Shown: piece after piece, positions 13,501 to 25,500 of the stretch
Layout of the letters: every line of letters begins with the position of its first letter
Numbering within the stretch: the stretch's first letter is position 1
Source: Haliclystus octoradiatus
Taxonomy: Eukaryota > Cnidaria > Staurozoa > Stauromedusae > Haliclystidae
Length of the DNA: 64,000 nucleotides
Direction of reading: 5' to 3'
NCBI GenBank assembly: GCA_916610825.1
Contig: OU744449.1
Span: forward strand, 16,953,354 to 17,017,353
Translations under genes and position numbers: made by a program
The notes under the pieces: model-generated
What the model saw: only the letters and a program-made list of their open reading frames with translations
What the model was told of the DNA's origin: nothing
Database searches by the model: none

Positions 13501-16500
13501 TCAAATGAGTGACATAAACTTTGTCTGTTTTCAACGATTTATTCCAAAGTTTGATTGTTTTTCAATGTTCAACATGTAAACGGGATTGTTATTCTTACAA
13601 TTGAGATCGGAAATTAAGGTTTCTATAAGGCGACATCAGTCTAGTGCACTGTCAGCAAAACAGCTATAGTAGGGGAGCCAGGAGCAAAGAAACCGCAAAT
13701 TGTGATACTAGCATAATTTTAGGCTTAATCGAAAGGGAATTGAATGCTTTATCGATATAGGGTGTGACCCTGTTAAAATAATTAGTAATTTCGGCAAAAT
13801 ATGTAGTTCCTTACATTCATGACGTCATAAAGAATCGTAACGAATGTGGTTACATTATTATAGAGTAAATTTTTGATTTAACAAACAAAAATCTATTATA
13901 TGAATGAAATATGCTACAAATGATCAATAAAAGTAGAAATATGTCTATAGCAATATAGTTAAAGCATTAAAAAGTCATGCAATCCTTGCGCATGCGCATT
14001 ACATAATCAGTCAAAATTAGCGATGATTGCCATATTATAACAACGGTACAATTGAATGTATATTTACTGTTGTAATATTTTATACTTTTAACCCAATGAA
14101 CAGTCTATAAAATAAAAACTTTATCGATCAACCGAGATACACGTAGTATAGATTGCCAATGTAAACGTAAAATTTTCAAAGCTATCAAATATAAATTTAA
14201 TGCTGTATATTCTATGTAACATTATGTAAAAACCGAGATGTATATCCAACATAGGAAATGAGTTCGTTGTAATAGTCTATAGCTGATAACCATATAATTA
14301 TAAGTTTTCAAGAGAAGGAAATCTTCTAATTTCGGATTAAGAATAGCATAGCTATTTTCTAGAATCACATTTTGATGAAAATCGTAAATTATACTTAAGC
14401 AATATCAATTGAGTAACTATATTTTCTTGATCATAAGATGATGACGATGATAAATAAAATGTTTTTAAAAGTTTATAATTTACAGGAGTTGATTACTAAC
14501 TGGTACTATCCGTACATCCTCCTTTACAGTTTTTACATAATTTTGTGCAATTCAAATTTGCTTTGCGGCATCCACATCTATTCTCTTGGCAGCCGTTTTT
14601 AAGGTTGCATGAGCATCTTATAAGCTCCCGACAAGCATTTGCTATTGGCAGTAGATTGGACCAGAGCGGTGTAAGGCTATCTTTCTCCATTTTCCAGCCC
14701 CAAAGTAATGGGCTTGGGTACGCTGGCTCGGCAATCAAGGACTGGGCCCACACATGTCCGCTCTGATAAGCTGAGCGGTATATATGCTGCAGCAAAGCTG
14801 AAGAAGAGGGTGGCATATTATCGATTTGCCATGTTTTTTGAGGTAAATAGTTCTTCTTTAGCTTTGTTTACTTTTAAAATATCAGAGGTCGAAGCATATA
14901 AAATAACAATGAAACGTTCAAGAAGATTGCAAATGCTTTCCATTGGAAGAGTTGCACAGGGTTGAGAAATGAAAATAAATGCATCTGTTGCATCAGGGAA
15001 TGCAAGCCATGCATTCCAACCAAATCTTTTACCTTTGCCAGAGAAAAATGAGGTTGTATCACATCCCGTTAAGGAGTGGAAACCAATAAGCGCCAGTGAC
15101 TTATTTTCTCCTAGAGAAAAGGCTATGTCGTCGACAGAAATAAGTGTACGATGCTTTCCCACTCCAAAATCAATCCAAAAAGTATCTAAACCCTCTTTTC
15201 TCAATTGAAAATACAGACCAACAGCCAAAACCAATACGTCAGTATCGACTGTCCTTACTAAAATATTTGATTTCCCTTCTCTAACCGCATCTAATACATG
15301 TAAAAATATCCTGGTGTCTGCTTCTTCTTGACTACATGTCAACAGTTTAGTATTCGAGATCGCAGAGTTTTTAATAATCTTTTCTTCGTAAGTGGAAATA
15401 AAGACAACATTTGAAATATGATTAATGCAAAATTCTGCAATGCCCTTGAACAATTCTTCTTTATTTACAGAATTTCGTAAAAATTCTTGCCAATTCCTTG
15501 GAAGTTTATAATTTTCGCTAACTTGTCTTCTTGCTCCGTGTCCGCGAGAAGATCTCATCGAAGCCTTCAGGCTTACTTCAAACTATCTGTCCCAGATAAA
15601 ATCTACTCTAGACAGGTTCAACGAGCCATAGTACCATTGTTATTAGCAAGTGATGACGGAAAGGGATGGTTCTCATGTCGGAAAAATACCTCCATGTCAA
15701 TATCTCTCGTTTTACCAACTACAAATAGTCTGCTGAATAAATTGATATCAGCTTTCATATTTTTTACTAACAAATCAGAGCGAGTGGGAGCTTTGATAGT
15801 TGAGCTGAATAGTGTAAATTTATTTTGCTTAATGCTTGTAGAAAAGGGCACTTCATTAGTCTCCAATCTTTCTTTGACAAATTTTTTCAGGCATTCTTTT
15901 CCTGTATTCTCTATTATGTAAAGAGAATTTACAGCCTCTTGCGGTTTTATTATTCTACTATCAAGGACAATGAGATCAGCAGTATCTTCAAGAAATGGAT
16001 TTCCAAAGTGAGAAAATGCGGAAACTAAATTAGTGACATTTTGATGGAACGTCTTCTGCATAGATTGGTATTGACTGTGATGCATCAATTTCTGTTTATT
16101 TTCTGTTACATTTTCAAACTCAGCCAGTAGACGAGAAATTTCAGGACCACAAACAATGAAACGTTTAAGCGCACTAGGGTCATCAAATAAACCAACTGCA
16201 CCCCCTCTTCCTTTCACCAACTTGTTGTTCCATTCATGGGCGTGGTCAATGCCTACAGAAGAAAACGGTCTCTTGGTTTTATTCACAGTAAAAGCACCAT
16301 CAAAAGCTTTGTAAATCGATGGATGCTTTTCTGATAAGCATCGTAGATCCCCCAAATGTACTGGAAGCCATCGTGCATAATTGTGGTGATCTAGAGCAAA
16401 GAACCATGGTGCCATTGCTTGCATTGTATCAACATATAATTCAAAATCCATTTCTCTGAGAGATCTTACAAACATTAATAAAAGTAGTTCAAGATTATAG

Positions 16501-19500
16501 ATCATCAACCAAAAGTAAAATGTTGGAGACTTTATCGCCATTGATTTTTTCCATTCTTCAAAGTTTATATCACAGTCATTAAAGGCGTCTGATAATTTAT
16601 AGGCAGTAAAGAGAAGTTTATGCAGAGCTACAACAGTAGTTTCGTGAGCAAAACGTGTTTTTGCGATATGTGCAACTTTAATAAAGGAATCAGCTGTACC
16701 AGAGGATGTACATGTGGATTCAATTAAAGCTGATGTCCACCCACTTCCATCTAACAACTTTCCAATGAGATGCACAAAACTTGCTCGATATGTAAAGCAC
16801 CAAGAATAATAAAAAGTCGACTTTCGTCATAAACTGTTATTGTATTATTCCATTGAAAAAGTTTGGAACTTGCATAAAGTGGTTGATCTACAGCCATAAC
16901 TGGAATCTGATTTTCATTTAGATATTGAGTCGATTTTATAATGATATCCATACCATGTTTTATCATGGCAATTGATTTCGAATCTTCAAAGAACAAAGGT
17001 AAAAGAGAAACTATTGATTTATTAATAATAGTGTCTTGAGTTCGATCAGCATGATATGAAGACCAGGTTACATCAAGTTTATTGTTATCTTCTTCATAAA
17101 TTTGAGCGTGCTCACACCAGCTCTTTTCCATCAACCACTCTTTTTCAAGACTACTTAGAGGTGCATCTAACCACTTTTTGCACAACAATGGCATAGGTGG
17201 AGTTCTAGTTTTGAGAATAGCAGATGGAACAATCGTATAAGAGCTTGGCATTGATGCTGATTTTTGTATTCTTGAAAAGGATGTATCAGTATTCAACACT
17301 ACAGGTCGTTTCTTTGCAGGGTGTTCACACCTTGGTTTTTGAAACAATGATATGCTAGTACCATGAAACGAATTTTTCGAAGTTGTACTCGTTGGATTAT
17401 AATCTATGTTGTCATATGCAGATACAGTAAATTCATCAAGCCATAAAGTTGATGGGCAGACGACACCTTCCAATTCAAATTGGTTTATAGCTGAAGTACA
17501 TAATGAGTTGGAGATTTGTAGAACTCGTGTATATGAAATTGAAAGTCCATAGGAATGTAATTTTTCAACAAGATCCTTGTCTCTATGCCTGCTATGGATT
17601 AGCATACCTATAAATACAGGAAATGGTGTTTCTCTCTTTCTCAAGGTTCGTACTTTGTTGGTCTTCTTTTTTTTGTGTGGCAGTTAAATACAATTAATTG
17701 AGCAATTGCCAAAGCTGCTTCATCAACATTGCTATCGATAACATCTAGGTTAGCAGAAGTACCTGAAACAATCATACTAATCAGCGCTAACAGTGAAGAA
17801 GGAACTGACTTCAACTGACAGTTTTTATCAAAAGTTCCATCAAATTCCTTTGAAGCCTGTACATTTATGTCATCTCTGACTCGTTTTGCTACAGCTCTAA
17901 GCTTGAGGCCCTCATCGTAATTGTTATTTTCGTAGAGCTGCCTGATAAGGCTAGATACAATTTCATTGCTCGTGAGAAGATATTCTCTTTGAGACTTTTC
18001 AAAAGAAAATCCTTCCAAATGTTCCAATAATCGTCCTCGGAAACGGGTTGTGTGGACATAGGGGACATAGGGAATGTCAAACAGAGATAATAAATCAGAG
18101 AGTCTCGTTTGATACATCTGGTGTAATTTTGGCATTGAGAAAACAACTTCTCCGGTAGAATGTAGAACAGATTCTTCGATATGGTCAATAACTTCTGCAA
18201 ACACAATGCCTTCACATGTACTTACAATATATTTGTCACTGTTCTCTTCACGGCGTAGGCTGCAGGATTTATTGTATATATTTACTAAACAAATTTTATG
18301 ATATTTTGATTCCATTGCTACCATGTCCCCGGTATCTAATTTAGTCAAAAGAGCAGTGTCATTAAGCTTTTCTGCTCAAACTAATAGACGTTGCCCAAGT
18401 TCTTTTGTGCGTGCATGTACTAGGTCTCCAAGATCTTCAGAAGAAGGGCATTCACAGAAAATACAAACGTGTAAAAGGGACTTCCAACCCTTACCTCCGC
18501 GGTGGGACTTCCTTCTTGGCTGATCAGATGGTGAATCATCAGTTGCTAAACATCGTTTGGTTGCTCTTTCTAGCTCTTTTGAGTTGAATTTATTGTAGCA
18601 ATTTCTGTGCCATTTTGCCTCTTTGGTCATAAGAAAGTTATCAAGATTATCATTGTCGACAATGTCATATGTACTTAACCAATTTGGAAATGCATTCAAC
18701 TCTCCAAAACCTTTCAAGTTTATTGCTAGTGCAATGTATCCTTTATGAACAGTTTCATTCGTAGCTAAAGGCTTACGAGCTGGACAAATTAGTTTCAGTT
18801 TAGTGGAAATGTTTTGGCATAACAGACATTAAAATCTATGTCTGTATCATTGATATTGTAATATATTATTTGGCTTTTGGTGCTTGGTTGATGGGACGGC
18901 TGGCGGTTGACCATAACCAGGGCTAGGCTACCGTAGACAGCAGACCTGTCACCACCAAAACCAAGCACCCGTCACACTGCTATGTCAGTGGAATACCTAA
19001 TATACTTACCTAACCATGTCGAGAGAGAGAGGAGGGAGGGTGTGGAGAAAAACTGATCAGTTGCAATATCGGTTAGCCTCATTGCAGTATAGCAATTTCC
19101 TCAAGTGCAGTATAGGACGAAATCCGTAATGTGCAGTGTAGCACATACTAATATATGATGATGAATCTGTGTAGTGTAACACATACTCCGTACTGTGCAG
19201 TATAGCACATACTATACAAGTGCAGTATAGCACAATACTCAAAAAGTGCAGTATAGCACATAAAATAAAGTGATGACAATGTGCAGTTTAGCATCGGCAT
19301 ACCTTGATGTCACAAGGATGCCACATTGCATTTGAATGAGACAATTAGAAAATGTTATTGCACATGTAGCACATGATAGTATGTAGTAGAGTGATATGCC
19401 CGGAATTCGCAAAAGCAAGATCTTCACGATTCTCAAAGAGGTAGCAACATGAAAATTCAAGAGCTTCTCAAAAGCAACTAGCAAGCTAGATCACGATGGC

Positions 19501-22500
19501 AAGAGTGATTGACACACCCAGCCCTTTGGGACATGCGCACACATACAAAGGGGTACTGTTACACTCACCGACTCGTATTGCTTCAGTAGTCGATCCGCTA
19601 ACCTGCTGCGGTTTTATCATTGCATCTTGTTCACTTCCGCTACTAATAAACAGGTCCTAGATAGCCTAACAGTAGCACACCATACATCATTTTAACTTCA
19701 CTTAAATCTTTGATTTAACCACATTTAAAATCTATGTCTGTATCATTGATATTGTAATATATTGTTTGGCTTTTGGTGCTTGGTTGATGGGACGGCTGGC
19801 GGTTGACCATAACCAGGGCTAGGCTACCGTAGACAGCAGACCTGTCACCACCAAACAGAAGCTCCGAGGTGCCTGGAGGAGAATGACAGGTCGACCTGGT
19901 ATTCCCACCATACAAGTCCCAAGCACTGCCAGGCACATGTAGAGTTATGACAGAGCAAGCGCCAACTTGACCAATTCACTGGGATCTGTTCTTGTATAGA
20001 GAAGGTACGCGTTACTCGTCCATCGTCCCAATGCTTTGATCAAATGAGGAGGTACCCCATTCTTAGCAGCTACTGTCGCTGCTCCGATGCGGAAACTGTG
20101 CGTGGAGTAATTACCAGGTACTTTGGCATTTGTGAAGATTGTTCTCAACCAGCTTGACATACGTTCCCTTGAGAGTGGCTGGCCTGATTGCAGAAGAAAG
20201 AGAGGCCCTGATTGGCTTCCTTGCAAATTTAGATAGGCCGACATTGCCGTTACTGCACACAAAGATTGCGAGCCACAACCTATATAGACGTGACAGCCTT
20301 TTCGAAGCTGGTCTGTTTTTGATGCTTTTATGAAGACTTTCATGCATGACGGCTTTGCTAGATTGTCCATTGCGATATCTGACACTTGAAGATGTATCTC
20401 TGGATTGAATGAACTCATGTTTGGCACTGTAAGCTCTGCTGCTCTCAGGAACCCAAAGTACGCCAATGAACACGCAGCCCAGAACATTACATGGTCAGCA
20501 ATATTTGGGTTCACCGACTTGTGTATGACCAGCATCAATTGATCGGTGATTGGTAATCTCTGCTTTGTTGTGGAACCTTGTGTTCGTTGGACGCCACGGA
20601 TCACCTTCTGAAGTTGCAAGGCGCCATTGGTGTTGTCTGGAAAGCCTTGGTCAATATGCAACAACCGTATCGCAGCCAAATATACCTTGATTGACTGATG
20701 ATTGATTGACTTTGCCAAGTTTGTCACGAATAGGCACAGCGTGCTTTCTTTAGCTGGACACGGATTTGGATACCCAATCTCATGAGAGAATGCTATAAAT
20801 TTACGCTGTGCTGAAGCATACGAGCGTCGGGTAGATGGTGCCAGACTGTTGACCATGTATTGCTGACACTGATGCTGTAGGGCATTCAGATCAACGATGC
20901 TAGCAGCTGAGGTGGTAGTAGTGTTGGCAGATGTTGCGCTGATGGGGCCAATTGCCTGAAATCCTGCCAATAAAATCGAGATAGTGCATCAGCAATACAA
21001 TTAGAGTGACCAGGCAAATACTGACATGAAAACGTGAAATTGAAGTGGGCTGCTGCCATCAATAGGTGACGGACAAGGCGCATAATGTCAGCTATTTTTG
21101 AAGTGCGGTGGTTTACAATAGCCACCACTGCCTGGTTATCACATTGAAACAAAATATGCTTGCACTGCCATGATGCACCCCATACATGAGCAGCTAACAC
21201 AATTGGAAATAGTTCCTTGTAAGCAATTGATGTAGGCTCCTGAGAACATTGCCATGAACCATTAAACCAGCGTCCGTCGTAAAAGGCACCATAGCCAACT
21301 ACTCCAGACGCATCTGTTTGGATCGTCACGTCATTTACCGCCTCCATGCCTGGATACAGCCAAAAGCTTACACCATTCCATGAGCTAAGGAATGAATTCC
21401 ACCATTCGAGGTCTAACTTGAATTCCTGGTTGAGACGTATACGGTGATTAGGGGCCTGGAAGCAGCACAGTAAGTTGATCATACGACGTATGAAAGTTTG
21501 ACCCGGCCAAACTACCTTAGCGGCATGGTGTAGGACACCTATCAGAGATTCAAGCTCTTTTCGTTGACACCACCGTTTTCCTAGCCAACATTTTATAACC
21601 TTATGGATTTCTGCTAACTTTTCATTGGGTAATTTGGCAGTTTGACGTGTGGAGTCTAGCTCAATGCCAAGAATAGTAAGGATGGTTGTGGGACCCATAA
21701 ATTTATGTGGGTGTAAAGGCAATCCCAATTCCGTGCATTCCTTAATGGCTACCCTGAGGTATTTATTGCAAATGCCTGAATTTGCTGGGCCCACCAATAT
21801 GAAATCGTCCAAATAGTGCGCAATGTGAGATACATTGTGATTGACGCGTAAAATCCATTCCACTGCCTCTGCAATTGTGTTAAAAATAAATGGGGCAGAT
21901 CGAAGCCCAAATGGCAAGGCCAAGTCCACAAAAAACTGCTCTTGCCATTTCATTCCCAACATGTGACGGTCCAATGGGTGAACTGCCACATTTTTATATG
22001 CGGCTTCCACATCAAATTTCGCCATCAACGCCCCAATTCCACAGGTGCTAATCATCCCAATTATTTTATCCATTGTGATATACTCTAGCGTAAACTCCTA
22101 CTTGTTAATCCCATCATTTACGCTGAATCCTCTAGGTGAAGACAAATCTACTATCAGGCGCCATTTCCCTGGTTGGCTTTTTTTGGGTAGTACTCCGAAA
22201 CTGCTTACATGCAAGTCTGTTAATGGGGATTTGGTGAATGGGCCAGCCAGTCTGCCTTTGTGGAGTTCATTTTCCAAATAATTATTAATTACAGTGGGAT
22301 TAGACTCCGCGGATGGTTTGTTGCGACTGGCAGAGCACAGTTTCCGGTTACCATGGAAACCAATTCGGAAACCTTGTCGTATTCCGTTCAACACGTAGTC
22401 GACAAACTGGCGGTCTGGGTGACTCGCCAATTGCTCTGCGAAACGACCCACGCGCAGTGGTGTGACCTCCTGAACAGATGGTAAGCCAGTGGTTGCTGAA

Positions 22501-25500
22501 AAATAGAAACGAATATCAAGTTTTCACTACACTATACACTCTAGACCTCGCCGGCAGCCATTTTGTGGCTCATTTATCCCGTCCCGTCCCGTTCTTTCTT
22601 TATTTATTCATCATTACATCTGTTGTTGTTGAGTTGGAAATCTGTTATATATATGATCGCTACTTATTTCAAAATGGTGTAAACGAGGAAGCTCACAAGG
22701 TAGCTCTGTTTTTTGTTTTTATTATTAAATAAAGGCTGAAACCGGCTGTAATATGATGTATTTTTTCTCTTCCCTTTTAAAAGAAATATTTCATAATTTA
22801 ACCAGTTTCCCTTGTCATTGCTTGGGAATATTTTTTACACCCCATATGTCTGAAGGCGAAATCACACCGATTTTTCAGGCTAGAGCAATAAATTGCTCTT
22901 ATTTTCGTTGTTTTCAATTTTAATAGAAAATTATGATTTCCTCTTACCTGACTTGATCGTTCATTTAGTGTTTGTTTTTCTTTATGAATCGACGAATAAC
23001 GCCTTGTTTACGATCGAAAGACTGATTTTCACGGTAATATTATGACAACAATCTGACTATAAATTAATCCAATCAAACCCTTTCTTGATTCAATGTTTTG
23101 AGAGAAGTAAATGATGCAAGTCGCGATCTGTAGTTCGTTTTAATTAAATGGTGGTATTTTTTTTTTGCACCGCAGCACATGTAACTTGCTCTATTGTTTT
23201 GCTGCTTCGTTCCCTTCTTGTGAATTGTGGTTTCTCTGTCACGTGGCCCTGCCGCTACTCGTGTTACAATCAAAACTGAACACAAACACTTACAGCACCC
23301 GATCTAGCCTGGGAGGCCCCTAGACAGAGCCTCTGGGAAAGGTTATATTTTTTCTGATCCTTATATTATTCTTATTATTTTTTCCTTGCGCCTAAAGACC
23401 GTAAGGTTTCGAAAGAATCGCTGTAAGTCTTTGATTGAAAGAAATTGCATACTTATATGAATGAATGTTATATGCTGAAGTTGGTGGACCTGCTATATCC
23501 GTTAGTCGACTTAGTTAGGTCTGAGTATGTAAGAGTATAATGTTACACGGCGCCTGAACCTGACCTATTGACTTATCGTTTAAGAAATTGTATAATTGTT
23601 GGACACAATTCCGACCACAGAATGAAAAGACGACAAGAGACAACAACGACTAAATCAAATCTCAATATTGTGAGCAATTGATAGTAGCAACATAACAATG
23701 TAGATAATTGATAACTGAACCTTTGGTTTACAAAATTTGTTGTAATATTTAAGTAGATTAAAGTTTAGATAGATTAAAAGTAGATTAGGACATTGTACAA
23801 TCTTTGAATTATTATTGTTGTTAGAAGATAACAAAAAGTATAAAAAACTATTTTTATTGTTGTTGCATTCCTTGTGACTTGCTACAACCTGACAGCTTAA
23901 ATCACATAGAATGTCCTTATGTTACTTTGCTAAATGGATTAATTACGTTGTGTATTATTTTGAGTCTTTGTATTGGCATTGCGGTTGTTGTAGTTGGTCG
24001 ATGGCCCGCCCTTACGGAGGCAGTTGACAAATGGGTGGTTGAAATTGCAGTTGGAGCATTTATGTACATTGCGACACAAACCTTCTTTGTACGCACACTG
24101 ACCATCGTTCCACGACCGGCAGATACGAGAGTCCCGTACGGGCTGTGTGTTTCGCTGCTGTTGAGTCCAAGAGCTTGGGGCGCTGCCAACACTAGCAGAA
24201 CGTGCAGCTGACCCCGCCGTATGAAAACTATATAATTGAGTATTCAACAACGACCAGTCTGTGAGTTGTGTTGCAGCCGCATATTCTCGAAATGCCCTAT
24301 CATAATGTAACCAACAGTGGCCAGAGAACTGGCGGAATGTTCTAATTATTAGAAGTTTGTAAAGGGATAAATCCCGCCAGCGTGGCGGACAGTAAGTAGT
24401 GGCAATCATCATGTATATCCCGAATGCTTCAACCCATGACAATTACAATATGTCATTCGTCGCTCGCCGTGATCTCTTTCAGGTAGTGGTCAGAACAAGC
24501 ATGCCATTGAGCATGACTTGGGGCTCCGGCTCGCTCTCCGTTAGTTCTGAAGGTAAGAGCTCACCGATATCCATGAATTTCCCGGTCACTATCTGAGTTA
24601 CCAGCTTAGCCGGCACTGGCGAACAGCCGGGCCCTAAAATAAACGGCTGGTGAAGGACAGGAGTGCTCTGGGGGGCGACGGCAGTTTGAGTTTGAATGTG
24701 AGAGGACAAATTAGTTGATGGCATCGATAAAGGGGGAGGATTGCTGGACAGAGAAGAACTCACTGCGGAAGCAGCATCGGTAGCTGAGACTGGCATAGTA
24801 AACGTGTCCACAAAATTCGGTACCGATTGACATTCAGACATACCTTCTGGTTGTTGAACCGCTGTAGCTGTCGACGAGGCATGAGGGGCCAGAATACTCT
24901 GGAGAGATTTGACAACTTCTTGTGCCACTTCTTTGACGATAGATTGTCGATCTTGCGCAGAAAGTAACGAAGTTCCACATTCTGGTACAACGACGGTTGA
25001 GGGCGACTGCAACGCCGAAGCGGCGTCACGAGAGTTTCTCGTCTTTCGCTGAGCAGGCATAGTTGTTATACTTTATTGACGTTTTAATACAGTAGATATC
25101 GATCCAGAATAAACCACCAACAACGAACGATAGATAATGTTTAAATAATGATGAATGATGTTTTAAAACAGGAAAACAGGATATATATGAGTAGATATAG
25201 TAAAACAGGATAAATATGAGTAACTATAGTAGAACAGCAACCAGTGCTTAAATAGATAACGATAGGAGAATTCGCAAAAGCAAGATCTTCACGATTCTCA
25301 AAGAGGTAGCAACATGAAAATTCAAGAGCTTCTCAAAAGCAACTAGCAAGCTAGATCACGATGGCAAGAGTGATTGACACACCCAGCCCTTTGGGACATG
25401 CGCACACATACAAAGGGGTACTGTTACACTCACCGACTGGTATTGCTTCAGTAGTCGATCCGCTAACCTGCTGCGGTTTTATCATTGCATCTTGTTCACT

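Larger units (their letters stand above)
9937..13663 (-). mobile_element. CR1/Jockey-like non-LTR retrotransposon (degenerate)
   Basis: On the - strand the order is an ORF1-like C-terminal domain, an apurinic-type endonuclease, a reverse transcriptase and a 3' tail of GAAAT repeats at ~9955-9937. No RNase H follows the RT. Several frameshifts show the copy cannot move. It lies inside RINT1 intron 4. Its 5' side stops at the left border of the DNA transposon at 13667, so it is either 5' truncated there or was cut by that insertion. Confidence 0.88.

Noticed and set aside
19057-19484. Regularly recurring GTGCAGTATAGCAC units, CRISPR-like at first glance
   Set aside because: Units are diverged and spacing irregular, in a eukaryotic retrotransposon. 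It is a minisatellite; the open frames across it are by-products.
24760-25029. Alternative frames within the Ngaro gag region, and 23879-24211 on the other strand
   Set aside because: Shadows of the gag frame, which is supported by its zinc-knuckle and DIRS gag motifs.
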